Positions 25,758 to 33,695 of a stretch of DNA of 64,000 nucleotides are shown piece after piece. The notes under the pieces were generated by a model. It made no database searches. It worked only from the letters and a program-made list of their open reading frames with translations, and was not told where the DNA came from. Source of the stretch: Mammaliicoccus sciuri. Its GTDB lineage: Bacteria; Bacillota; Bacilli; Staphylococcales; Staphylococcaceae. The stretch is from positions 66,545 through 130,544 of the forward strand of contig NZ_PPQD01000034.1 in NCBI RefSeq assembly GCF_002901825.1, in the 5' to 3' direction. The translations under genes and the position numbers were made by a program. The first letter of the stretch is position 1. Each line of letters opens with the position of its first letter.

Positions 25758-26390
25758 ATGTTCACAGGACTCATTGAAACAGTTGGTGTAATCAAGAATA
25801 CAAGCACAAACCAAGGCGTTAAAACATTAACAATTGAAGCCACTGAAATAATGGATGATTTATCTTTAGGTGATTCCGTTGCTGTTAATGGTGTTTGTCT
25901 GACCGTTACTGAGAAAGCAAGTTCTAGTTTTAAAGTGGAAGTGATTACTGGAACAATCTCAGTAACTTATTTAGAACATTTGAAAATGAATGACAAAGTA
26001 AATCTTGAAAGAGCGATGTTAGCAAATGGAAGATTTGGTGGTCATTTTGTAAGTGGGCATGTAGATGGTCAAGGCATTATTAAACATATTTCAAAGAGAC
26101 AAGATGAATGGATTATTGAAATATCTACAGAAGCGCATTTATTAAATCAAATGATTGATAAAGGATCTATCACAGTTGATGGTGTTAGTTTGACAATTTT
26201 TAAATTATATCCTCAAAAATTTGAAATTCATTTAATTCCTGAAACGAGAGATCGAACAATCTTTGTTAATAAGAAACAAGGTGACAGTGTACATATTGAA
26301 ACGGATTTGTTATTTAAATATGTGCAGAAAGCAACAGGACAAAATCATTCAAATTTATCCGAAGAGAAATTACTTAATCTAGGATTTTAG
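25758..26390 (+). CDS. ribE: Riboflavin synthase alpha subunit
   Basis: A 210-aa trimeric enzyme that dismutates two 6,7-dimethyl-8-ribityllumazine molecules into riboflavin. Two homologous lumazine-binding halves are visible: MFTGLIETVG...SVAVNGVCLTV at the start and GHFVSGHVDG...ITVDGVSLTIF in the middle. Normal length. It sits between ribD and ribBA under the FMN riboswitch. The last step of the pathway also needs RibH. Confidence 0.97.
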   Translation: MFTGLIETVGVIKNTSTNQGVKTLTIEATEIMDDLSLGDSVAVNGVCLTVTEKASSSFKVEVITGTISVTYLEHLKMNDKVNLERAMLANGRFGGHFVSGHVDGQGIIKHISKRQDEWIIEISTEAHLLNQMIDKGSITVDGVSLTIFKLYPQKFEIHLIPETRDRTIFVNKKQGDSVHIETDLLFKYVQKATGQNHSNLSEEKLLNLGF

Positions 26391-26401
26391 GAGGCTATAA
26401 C

Positions 26402-27574
26402 ATGTTTGATAACGTAGAAGATGCCATACAAGAACTTAAAAGTGGTAAACCGATTATTGTAGTAGATGATGAAGATAGAGAAAATGAAGGTGACCTTGTC
26501 GCAATTTCTGAGTATTTAACAGCTGAAACGATTAATTTTATGGCTACACATGCAAGAGGTTTAATCTGTGCACCGATAAGCAGCGAAATTGCCCAACAAT
26601 TTGGTTTGAAATTGATGACTGAAACGGGTGATAAATATAAGACTGCATTTACTGTAAGTATTGATCATGCATCAAGTACGACAGGTATAAGTGCTTTTGA
26701 AAGAGCGGATACGATTAAAGCATTAATTAATGAAACGTCACCAACAGCATTCGTTCAACCAGGTCATGTATTTCCATTAATAGCTAAAGACAATGGTGTT
26801 CTTGAAAGAATAGGTCATACAGAAGCTTGTGTTGATTTAGCGAAACTTTCTGGAGCGAAACCAGCTGGTGCTATTTGTGAAATTATGAATGATGATGGCA
26901 CGATGGCTCGTAGAGATGATTTATATCAATTTAAACGTAAACATGGTTTGTTAATGATAACGATTGATGAACTTGTAAAGTATAGAAAACGTCATGATCA
27001 AATTATTCATCTTGAATCTAAAGTTAAGTTGCCAACTTCATATGGTGAATTTGATATGTACGGCTTTACATCGCAATTAGATGATAAAGAATATATTGTC
27101 ATTAGTTCAGGAGAAATTAAAGATGGTATGAATGTACGTATTCATTCTGAATGTGTGACAGGTGATATTTTCCATAGTGCAAGATGCGATTGTGGAGAAC
27201 AGCTTGAATATTCAATGAAATACATTCAAGAACATGGTGGCATGATTTTGTACTTACCTCAAGAAGGTAGAGGAATAGGACTGATCAATAAACTTAAAGC
27301 ATATGAACTTATTGAACAAGGTTATGACACGATTACAGCTAATGAAGCTTTAGGCTTTGAAGCGGATTTAAGAGATTATACTGAAGCGAGTCAGATTTTG
27401 AAATACTTTAATATAGAAGAAATTCAACTCATCAGTAATAATCCAGATAAATTTAATCAATTACAAGTTTTAGGTATACGTGTTTCTAATAGAGTTCCAG
27501 TTGTCATTGAACCGAATGAAACAAATGAATCATATATCAATACTAAAAAGCATGAAATGGGTCATTTAATATAA
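26402..27574 (+). CDS. ribBA: Bifunctional DHBP synthase / GTP cyclohydrolase II
   Basis: A 390-aa fusion that starts both branches of riboflavin synthesis. The N-terminal RibB part (1-200) has DDEDRENEGDL and HTEACVDLAKLSG. The C-terminal RibA part has the zinc motif CVTGDIFHSARCDCGEQL and EGRGIGL. AGGAGG precedes the ATG. Third gene of the operon; ribH follows after 20 nt. Confidence 0.98.
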   Translation: MFDNVEDAIQELKSGKPIIVVDDEDRENEGDLVAISEYLTAETINFMATHARGLICAPISSEIAQQFGLKLMTETGDKYKTAFTVSIDHASSTTGISAFERADTIKALINETSPTAFVQPGHVFPLIAKDNGVLERIGHTEACVDLAKLSGAKPAGAICEIMNDDGTMARRDDLYQFKRKHGLLMITIDELVKYRKRHDQIIHLESKVKLPTSYGEFDMYGFTSQLDDKEYIVISSGEIKDGMNVRIHSECVTGDIFHSARCDCGEQLEYSMKYIQEHGGMILYLPQEGRGIGLINKLKAYELIEQGYDTITANEALGFEADLRDYTEASQILKYFNIEEIQLISNNPDKFNQLQVLGIRVSNRVPVVIEPNETNESYINTKKHEMGHLI

Positions 27575-27594
27575 AATAGAATGGAGTTTTTAAA

Positions 27595-28065
27595 ATGAAA
27601 TTTGAAGGTAAAATGGATGGATCACAATTAAAAGTAGCAATCGTCGTGAGTAGATTTAACGATTTTATAACAGGTCGTTTATTAGATGGTGCTAAAGATA
27701 CTTTAATTAGACATAACGTGGATGAAGAAAATGTTCATGTAGCATATGTACCAGGCGCGTATGAAATTCCTTTAGTAGCTAAAAAATTAGCGAAGTCAGG
27801 GAAATACGATGCGGTCGTAACATTAGGCTGTGTAATTAGAGGGGCGACTACACATTATGATTATGTATGTAATGAAGTTGCTAAAGGTATTTCTAAAGTA
27901 AATGATGAAACAAATGTACCTGTAATATTTGGAATCGTAACAACAGAAACAATTGAACAAGCGATTGAAAGAGCAGGAACAAAAGCAGGTAATAAAGGTG
28001 GAGATGCTGCCTTAGCTGCAATTGAAATGGCAAACTTACTTAAAAATATTGAAGCACAAATATAA
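27595..28065 (+). CDS. ribH: 6,7-dimethyl-8-ribityllumazine synthase
   Basis: A 156-aa enzyme that condenses the two RibBA/RibD-derived intermediates to lumazine and assembles into 60-subunit capsids in relatives. Characteristic [44 protein letters not shown] and the [11 protein letters not shown] tail are present. Last gene of the operon, followed by a terminator at 28071. Confidence 0.98.
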   Translation: MKFEGKMDGSQLKVAIVVSRFNDFITGRLLDGAKDTLIRHNVDEENVHVAYVPGAYEIPLVAKKLAKSGKYDAVVTLGCVIRGATTHYDYVCNEVAKGISKVNDETNVPVIFGIVTTETIEQAIERAGTKAGNKGGDAALAAIEMANLLKNIEAQI

Positions 28066-28068
28066 AAA

Positions 28069-28102
28069 CAAAGAAGCCAGGACAAGCGTTCTGGCTTCTT
28101 AT
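28069..28102. terminator. Bidirectional terminator between ribH and proline dehydrogenase
   Basis: AAGAAGCCAG and CTGGCTTCTT pair across 28071-28100. The flanking bases serve either strand. Confidence 0.85.
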
Positions 28103-28105
28103 GTA

Positions 28106-29110
28106 TTATTTTTTCTTCGCTTTAGCGATTCCGCCTATACTTAATAAGGTTAAGCCAGCTATTACACTAGCTCCGATAGCGATTTTTCCTTTATTCTTTT
28201 CACTAAAGATATCTAATAACATTAAATTAATATTTTGTGGTCTTTCTGCTAATCTTCTCATGAAGTAACCGAACCAATCTTCCCCAAATGGTACGTACAT
28301 ACAGAAATTATAGCCTTCATTAGCGATTTGATATGCATAATCTGTTCTAAAACCATATAACATTTGGAATTCAAATGAATCTCTTGAGATGTTATGATCT
28401 TTAACAAATTGTTTAACATGATTAATAACATTATGATCGTGTGTTGCAATTGAAGTGAATGCTTTAGCAGTTAATAATCTTTTTTCAATCAATGCTATAT
28501 AATTTTTGTCAATTTCTTCTTTAGTTTGATAAGCAATATGAGGTGCTTCCTTATATGCACCTTTAACTAATCGTAATCGCACATCATCGTATTTATCCAT
28601 AATATTCATAGCATCAAATAAGTATGCTTGAATAACAGTCCCTACATTTTTGAATTCACCCTTAAGTTTATCAACTATTTCCGTAATACCAACTAAATCT
28701 TCATATTTTTCAGCATCTATGTTCACAAATGTATTTCCGTATTCATGAGCTTTTAACAAAATTTCTCTCGTATTTTGATAAGCAAACTCTCTATCAATAT
28801 TGAGACCTAATTGTGTAAGCTTAATCGAAACATGCGCATCAATATTAGCATTGTAGTTTCTTCGCATAATTTCAACAATATTTTGTTGAGCTTCTAAAGC
28901 TTCTTGACGTGATGTTACGAATTCCCCTAAATTATCTAACGTACATGAAATTCCCTTCATATTTAATCTTTCAACTGTATCGATTGTTGAATCAATATCA
29001 ACGCCCGCTACGACCTTGTTTGCACCTAGTGCAGGACCCATTTTCTTAGCTGATTCATTCATGAATTTGTTGTTAGATAATGCAATAAAAAAATCTTTTA
29101 CGACAGGCAT
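28106..29110 (-). CDS. putA: Proline dehydrogenase (PRODH)
   Basis: A 334-aa FAD enzyme oxidising proline to pyrroline-5-carboxylate and passing electrons to the respiratory chain. The barrel contains VSIKLTQLGL, VRLRLVKGAYKE, ATHDHNVI, FQMLYGFR and the proline-binding YVPFGEDWFGYFMRRLAERPQN. A C-terminal hydrophobic helix (about 308-327) with a KAKKK end probably anchors it to the membrane. AAGGAGG precedes the start. A cre-like box lies upstream at 29173, which fits CcpA repression of proline catabolism known in S. aureus. Confidence 0.93.
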   Translation of the reverse strand: MPVVKDFFIALSNNKFMNESAKKMGPALGANKVVAGVDIDSTIDTVERLNMKGISCTLDNLGEFVTSRQEALEAQQNIVEIMRRNYNANIDAHVSIKLTQLGLNIDREFAYQNTREILLKAHEYGNTFVNIDAEKYEDLVGITEIVDKLKGEFKNVGTVIQAYLFDAMNIMDKYDDVRLRLVKGAYKEAPHIAYQTKEEIDKNYIALIEKRLLTAKAFTSIATHDHNVINHVKQFVKDHNISRDSFEFQMLYGFRTDYAYQIANEGYNFCMYVPFGEDWFGYFMRRLAERPQNINLMLLDIFSEKNKGKIAIGASVIAGLTLLSIGGIAKAKKK

Positions 29111-29172
29111 AGCAAGTCCTCCTTAAATATATATATTCATTTAATTTATTTTATCATGGAAATACAAATTTA

Positions 29173-29186
29173 GTTAAGCGTTTACA
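29173..29186 (-). promoter_or_regulatory. Candidate cre (CcpA) site before proline dehydrogenase
   Basis: The minus strand reads TGTAAACGCTTAAC, 12 of 14 cre positions by eye. It lies downstream of a possible -10 element (TATATT). Confidence 0.5.
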
Positions 29187-29228
29187 TTTTTAATATAATG
29201 TAAAATTATACTAATTATGAATTCTGAC

Positions 29229-29260
29229 ACGAAAAAGAACGCCCCCGCAAGGCGTTCCAT
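29229..29260 (-). terminator. Terminator after the DUF805 gene
   Basis: On the minus strand GGAACGCC pairs with GGCGTTC, followed by CTTTTT. Little else is visible between 29111 and 29355. Confidence 0.7.
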
Positions 29261-29355
29261 AATATTGACAATATTTTGTCCGAAATAAGAAAATATATAC
29301 ACGTATATTAATGTAGTTTAATTGGATTTGTATAATGCGTTTGAACAATTAAATC

Positions 29356-29811
29356 TTAAACGTATTTAGGACTTTTTCCATATTTGTTTGGAGCTTTATT
29401 TCCCTCACTACATGCCATAAGCAGAATTGCAAGATTTAAAAATAAACAAATAATCAATAAGACGGCATATAGTACAGTCATAGAAGTACTTGTAACTGAA
29501 TCTTTAAATAAACTATATAAAATATCTAAAATAAAAGTAAGTGCATATGTAATAGTAGGAAATATCATTGTCATATTTAAATCATGGAATCTTCTACTAG
29601 TTACTGAAATAGAAGCAATAAATGTTGCAATATTAAATATGCTAGAAACAATAACTGTAATAAGCGCAGGAATAGGTAGTACTGTAATTAATAGATTACC
29701 TAGCATAGTGATAATGATTGTAGCAAGTATTGGATACCAAAATTCTTTACGTCTAGATCGACCGTGAATATTAAATGCATTTAACCAAAAAAGTTTGTAG
29801 TAATGCAGCAT
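29356..29811 (-). CDS. DUF805 membrane protein
   Basis: A 151-aa protein of the DUF805 (YhaH) family. It has an N-terminal amphipathic segment with FNIHGRSRRKEFWYP, typical of the family, four membrane helices, the conserved SVTSRRFHDLN motif and a C-terminal EGNKAPNKYGKSP. ATG 29811 is chosen because GGAGGG lies 6 nt upstream; the TTG at 29826 overlaps that site. Function unknown. Stands alone between two terminators. Confidence 0.85.
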   Translation of the reverse strand: MLHYYKLFWLNAFNIHGRSRRKEFWYPILATIIITMLGNLLITVLPIPALITVIVSSIFNIATFIASISVTSRRFHDLNMTMIFPTITYALTFILDILYSLFKDSVTSTSMTVLYAVLLIICLFLNLAILLMACSEGNKAPNKYGKSPKYV

Positions 29812-29894
29812 ATTAAATCCCTCCAATAATTCTTTTCTAAGATATTATTAATACTATTATATACATAAATGGATAAAAAAGGTATTTATATTGT

Positions 29895-29932
29895 AAAAAA
29901 GAAACTGATTGGGAAAATCAGTTTCTTTTTTA
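29895..29932. terminator. Terminator after the 40-aa secreted peptide candidate
   Basis: AAGAAACTGATT pairs with AATCAGTTTCTT with A/T tails on both sides. It is placed downstream of the minus-strand peptide gene. Confidence 0.85.
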
Positions 29933-29974
29933 ATTCATTATTATTTAAATTTTTTTAATATTGCTTATTATGGT

Positions 29975-30097
29975 TTAGGGGGTGGATTGATTGACTTGCT
30001 CATAGTTTGGTGAAATGGGTTCTGCTGCTATGCTAATTGCATGTGGTAGAAATGTGAATATAAACAAAGAAATAATTATTTTTTTAAAGAAATGCAT
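29975..30097 (-). CDS. Candidate secreted peptide, 40 aa
   Basis: The frame starts MHFFKKIIISLFIF, continues through a hydrophobic core to an Ala-rich ISIAAEP site, and ends NQSTP. This is a textbook signal peptide with a short hydrophilic mature end of about 15-17 residues. GGAG lies 9 nt upstream of the ATG, and a strong terminator follows at 29895-29932, so it is a self-contained minus-strand unit. I do not recognise a family. Confidence 0.55.
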   Translation of the reverse strand: MHFFKKIIISLFIFTFLPHAISIAAEPISPNYEQVNQSTP

Positions 30098-30309
30098 TTT
30101 ATCATGCTCCTTTAAAGGCGTCTTATGTTACATCTTTAAAGTAACACGACAATATGAATTGATTGCTAATTCAATGTAAAGATTTAATGGCTATTAATGT
30201 TAATTTTATGTTAAGGAAAGCAATGAATCTTTAAAATATCTTAATAATTATAGCTGGTTTATCGTGATACAATTAATGTATTAGAAATGACTGTAAAGGA
30301 GAAATCGGG

Positions 30310-30645
30310 ATGTTTAGGGATATGGCATTTTATATGTTTGGGAAACCTTTAGATAGTTTCGTGCAATTGTTTATTTTTGAGCCAATTGTGATTGGTATTA
30401 TAGCAATTTTAGTGGCGATGATTACTAAAAAGTCATGGACAGTTTTTGTTACAATCATTGCTTTAAATATTATTGATAATTTCTTACTCGTTAACTACCA
30501 CTTTAGTGGGGCAGGTATAGGCACAATATTAGTTCAGAATGTTGTCTTCTTCTTTGAGAAGTTCTTCTCAATGTTTTATGAAATTATTATCGCTTATATC
30601 GTTGTAAAATTACCGTTTATGCATAGCAAATTTAAAATAGCGTAA
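30310..30645 (+). CDS. Small membrane protein, unknown
   Basis: A 111-aa protein with three hydrophobic segments (about 18-40, 43-62 and 75-100) and short charged ends. AAAGGAG precedes the ATG and a terminator follows. Not recognised. It is divergent from the secreted-peptide gene across about 200 bp, which probably contains both promoters. Confidence 0.65.
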   Translation: MFRDMAFYMFGKPLDSFVQLFIFEPIVIGIIAILVAMITKKSWTVFVTIIALNIIDNFLLVNYHFSGAGIGTILVQNVVFFFEKFFSMFYEIIIAYIVVKLPFMHSKFKIA

Positions 30646-30647
30646 CA

Positions 30648-30682
30648 AAAAAGGATTGGGACATTGCGTCTCAATCCTTTTT
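30648..30682. terminator. Bidirectional terminator
   Basis: AAAAAGGATTGGGA pairs with TCTCAATCCTTTTT. It serves the plus-strand membrane protein and the minus-strand carbonic-anhydrase-like gene. Confidence 0.9.
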
Positions 30683-30687
30683 ATTAT

Positions 30688-31197
30688 TTATTGATCTGCT
30701 TTATAAATCTCAGCTTTTTCAATATAAGATGCATTGATTCTTTTTAATTCATTATAGTCATCTTCTGTCAGTTCTCTAATGACTTTTGCAGGACGACCAA
30801 ATGCTAACGTATGTGGTGGGATTTTCTTTCCTGGTGGAACGAGTGATCCAGCACCGATAAATGCATATTCTCCAATTTCTGCACCGTCAAGAATAGTTGA
30901 ATCCATTCCGATTAACGCGTGCTTGCGAATAATACTAGAATGTAATGTCACTTTATGACCAATTGTTACAAAATTTTCTATTATAAGTGGTTGATTAGGG
31001 CTTTGGTGTAAACAACATAAATCTTGGATATTAACACCTTCACCTATAATTGTAGGGGCAACATCACCTCTAATAACTGAGTTGAACCATACTGAGCTTT
31101 TAGGACCGATTGTAATATCACCAATTAAAGTTGCATTTTCAGCAATATAACAGCTTTGATCGATTTGTGGTTTTTGACCTTTAAAAGATTTAATCAT
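30688..31197 (-). CDS. Gamma-carbonic-anhydrase-like hexapeptide protein
   Basis: A 169-aa left-handed beta-helix protein (YrdA/PaaY/CaiE type) made of hexapeptide repeats. The zinc ligands expected of the family fit His in CCLHQSP and the two in TIGHKVTLHS. Such proteins form trimers; some are weak carbonic anhydrases or thioesterases, so the reaction is uncertain. It begins about 85 nt from the divergent alpha/beta-hydrolase-fold gene. Confidence 0.87.
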   Translation of the reverse strand: MIKSFKGQKPQIDQSCYIAENATLIGDITIGPKSSVWFNSVIRGDVAPTIIGEGVNIQDLCCLHQSPNQPLIIENFVTIGHKVTLHSSIIRKHALIGMDSTILDGAEIGEYAFIGAGSLVPPGKKIPPHTLAFGRPAKVIRELTEDDYNELKRINASYIEKAEIYKADQ

Positions 31198-31281
31198 TCA
31201 AGATTCTCCATTCTTTTGAAAAATTTTGTTATACTAAGTTTAACAAAAAAGTAGCTATATAGGTAAAAGGAGTAATATATT

Positions 31282-32100
31282 ATGTGGAAATGGGAAACTG
31301 AGAAAGAAGCTAAAGGAATTGTAGTAATTGTACATAATATGCTAGAACATACAGGAAGATACGCATACGTAATCACTAAGCTACGACGAGAAGGTTACCA
31401 TGTTATTATGGGTGACTTAAAAGGACAAGGACAAACTTCCCGTGTACATAGAGGACATGTTGATAAATTTGAAGAATACCATGAACAAGTACTTGAATGG
31501 ATATCTATTGCAGAAGAATATCACTTACCAGTATTTACGTTAGGTGTTGGTTTAGGTGGCCTTATTCTTCTTAATTTATTAGAAAAAGTAGATTTAAAAG
31601 TAGAAGGCGTACTATTGATTTCACCATTAGTTGCTTTTCAACAAAATATTTCAACAAGACGTAATTTCTTAGCTTCAAGTTTCGGTACAGTTGCGAAAGA
31701 TGCTAAGTTTGATACGGGCATTAAAGTAGAAAGCTTAACAAGAAACAAAGAAGTAATAGATGATACGAATAAAGATGCTTTAATGTTAAATAAAGTGAGT
31801 TACCACTGGTACAAGACTATCTTAGAAACAATGAAAGCAACAATGGAAAATATTCACCACATATCTCCAATTCCTACATTACTTATGCTAGGTACAGAAG
31901 ATAAAATAGTAGATACAGAATCAATTCGTCAAATCGGTAAAACAATCAATACTAACGAATTATATTTTAAAGCTTGGCACGGACTTAATCATGAAGTACA
32001 TAATGAACCAGAACGCGAAAATGTAATGAAATATATCATATCATTTATGAATAATCGCATTCACTACGTAGGATTACTTATTGATGATGAAACTGAATAA
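31282..32100 (+). CDS. Alpha/beta-hydrolase-fold protein lacking the nucleophile serine
   Basis: A 272-aa protein resembling monoglyceride lipase-type hydrolases (GDLKGQGQTSR, HNMLEHTGRYAY). The nucleophile elbow reads LGVGLGG: position 90 is Gly where Ser is expected. The likely acid (GTEDKIVD) and base (GLNHEVHNE) regions remain. The GVGLGG form also occurs in the S. aureus homologue as I recall it, so this is probably not a sequencing error. It may be a non-catalytic binder. Rot follows 80 nt downstream. Confidence 0.8.
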   Translation: MWKWETEKEAKGIVVIVHNMLEHTGRYAYVITKLRREGYHVIMGDLKGQGQTSRVHRGHVDKFEEYHEQVLEWISIAEEYHLPVFTLGVGLGGLILLNLLEKVDLKVEGVLLISPLVAFQQNISTRRNFLASSFGTVAKDAKFDTGIKVESLTRNKEVIDDTNKDALMLNKVSYHWYKTILETMKATMENIHHISPIPTLLMLGTEDKIVDTESIRQIGKTINTNELYFKAWHGLNHEVHNEPERENVMKYIISFMNNRIHYVGLLIDDETE

Positions 32101-32179
32101 TTTATAAAATATAATGCAAACAAGCTTAAACGATACTATATCGGGTATATAACCCATATAGAGCGTTGGAGGCGAGTTT

Positions 32180-32587
32180 ATGACAGAAAAAGTAAATAAC
32201 GTAAGTGACTTAATTTTATTAGATGATATCCAAAAAAATATAAATATTATTTTTTATAAAATTGAAGAAAAGTTTGATATAGAAAAAGAAGAGTTTCTTA
32301 CATTAATCATGTTATGGAATAACGGATCGATGAGTTTGAAAGAGTTGGATAGTTATATAGATATTAAGCCATACAAACGAACAAGATTATACAATAACCT
32401 TGTGAAAAAAGGATGGATTAATAAAGTGCGCCCAGAGAATGATGAAAGAACTGTAATTGTTGAAGTGAATAAAGACTTCGAAGACAAGAAAGATGCAATT
32501 ATCGATTTCGCTTGTGAAGAAATCAAAAATAGAAAAGAACATTTTGAAAAACAATTTGAGTCAATCGTTAATACTTGTAATATTTAA
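32180..32587 (+). CDS. rot: Rot, SarA-family virulence regulator
   Basis: A 135-aa winged-helix DNA-binding protein. KPYKRTRLYNNLV.KKGW and RPENDERTVIVEV match S. aureus Rot closely and mark the recognition helix and wing. In S. aureus Rot represses secreted toxins and proteases, is itself kept low by RNAIII, and promotes surface proteins. GGAGG precedes the ATG. A near-palindrome, GGGTATATAACCC (32143-32155), lies just upstream and could be an operator. A terminator and a 41-bp repeat array follow. Confidence 0.9.
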   Translation: MTEKVNNVSDLILLDDIQKNINIIFYKIEEKFDIEKEEFLTLIMLWNNGSMSLKELDSYIDIKPYKRTRLYNNLVKKGWINKVRPENDERTVIVEVNKDFEDKKDAIIDFACEEIKNRKEHFEKQFESIVNTCNI

Positions 32588-32589
32588 TT

Positions 32590-32624
32590 AAAACGCAAAC
32601 CTGTTGAGTAGGTTTGCGTTTTGT
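32590..32624 (+). terminator. Terminator after rot
   Basis: AACGCAAACC and GGTTTGCGTT pair, followed by TTG and T-rich sequence. The stem is repeated at 33091-33119. Confidence 0.88.
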
Positions 32625-32668
32625 CATTAGATTGTGAAAGATGTGAGTTAAAGGTGAAGTAAACACAC

Positions 32669-33052
32669 GAGTCGTGGCTTAAGTATTGAATAAAGCCAAG
32701 AGATGATCCAAGTCGTGGCTTAAGTATTGAATAAAGCCAAGAGATGATCCAAGTCATGGCTTAAGTAGAGAGTAAAGCCAAGAAATGAACCAAGTCATGG
32801 CTTAAGTGCTGAATAAAGCCAAGAGATGATCCAAGTCATGGCTTAAGTATTGAATAAAGCCAAGAGATTGACCAAGTCGTGGCTTAAGTAGAGAGTAAAG
32901 CCAAGAAATGATCCAAGTCGTGGCTTAAGTAGAGAGTAAAGCCAAGAAATGAACCAAGTCGTGGCTTAAGTAGAGAGTAAAGCCAAGAGATTGACCAAGT
33001 CGTGGCTTAAGTAGAGAGTAAAGCCAAGAAATTGACCAAGTCGTGGCTTAAC
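32669..33052. repeat. 41-bp tandem repeat array, 9 units plus a partial tenth
   Basis: TGGCTT recurs exactly every 41 bp at 32675, 32716, 32757, 32798, 32839, 32880, 32921, 32962, 33003 and 33044. Each full unit contains TGGCTT, a 12-nt loop and AAGCCA, a possible hairpin. The stem is invariant while the loop alternates between AAGTATTGAATA, AAGTGCTGAATA and AAGTAGAGAGTA. Units are adjacent with no unique spacers and the period is not a multiple of three. It fills the gap between convergent rot and mnmM. Confidence 0.95.
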
Positions 33053-33085
33053 CACCGGATATATCCAAAAACCTCCAATATCACA

Positions 33086-33119
33086 TAAAAAACGCAAACC
33101 CATTCCCAAGGTTTGCGTT
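33086..33119 (-). terminator. Terminator after mnmM
   Basis: AACGCAAACC and GGTTTGCGTT pair with a T run on the minus strand. Near copy of the rot terminator. Confidence 0.88.
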
Positions 33120-33137
33120 CTGTCATTTCACTCATTT

Positions 33138-33695
33138 TTATCTTTTTTCAATTGCTATTATATATGGTGGATTGTTTTTTTGATTTATAAATTGATAGTG
33201 GAGCACGTGTGCTGATTGTTGATCTATTGAACTAACATGATTGATGACTTCGTTAGATTCTATCTGTCCTTCTGGGTGTCCTGGATATACGACTAATACG
33301 ATGATGCCATTTTTACTTGTCATTTCGAATAGACTTTCAATTGCTTTAATTGTTGTCGGTGCATTCGTTGTAATATGTTTATCGCCTTTTGGTAAATAGC
33401 CTAAATTAAATATTGATGCGTCTATTTGCTCATGACGTTCTTTTATTATAGGTGCTGCATTTTCGTGACCTGTTTGATAATAATGAATATTACTATATGC
33501 TTCTGTTTTGATTTTAGTATTATTAATGGCTTCTTCTTGTATATCGAACGCGTATACTTCGCCGTTTGGAACTTGATTAGCAAGGAAAAGTGTATCGTTG
33601 CCATTCCCACATGTTGCATCAACTACGATACTTTTATCCGTTATATGTGTTGCTATTAAATCTCTTGCGAATGGTAAGATTCCTTGAACAATCAT
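33138..33695 (-). CDS. mnmM: tRNA (mnm5s2U) methyltransferase MnmM (YtqB)
   Basis: A 185-aa class I SAM methyltransferase with motif I VVDATCGNGNDT and the NLGYLPKGD motif of the YtqB family. Bacillus YtqB (MnmM) methylates the amino group of nm5s2U34 in wobble-position tRNAs. It overlaps the upstream radical SAM gene by 4 nt, a pairing also found in Bacillus as ytqA-ytqB. The specific activity is carried over from relatives. Confidence 0.85.
   Translation of the reverse strand: MIVQGILPFARDLIATHITDKSIVVDATCGNGNDTLFLANQVPNGEVYAFDIQEEAINNTKIKTEAYSNIHYYQTGHENAAPIIKERHEQIDASIFNLGYLPKGDKHITTNAPTTIKAIESLFEMTSKNGIIVLVVYPGHPEGQIESNEVINHVSSIDQQSAHVLHYQFINQKNNPPYIIAIEKR

Noticed and set aside
32669..33052. 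41-bp array as a CRISPR
   Set aside because: Units are directly adjacent without unique spacers, and no cas genes are present.
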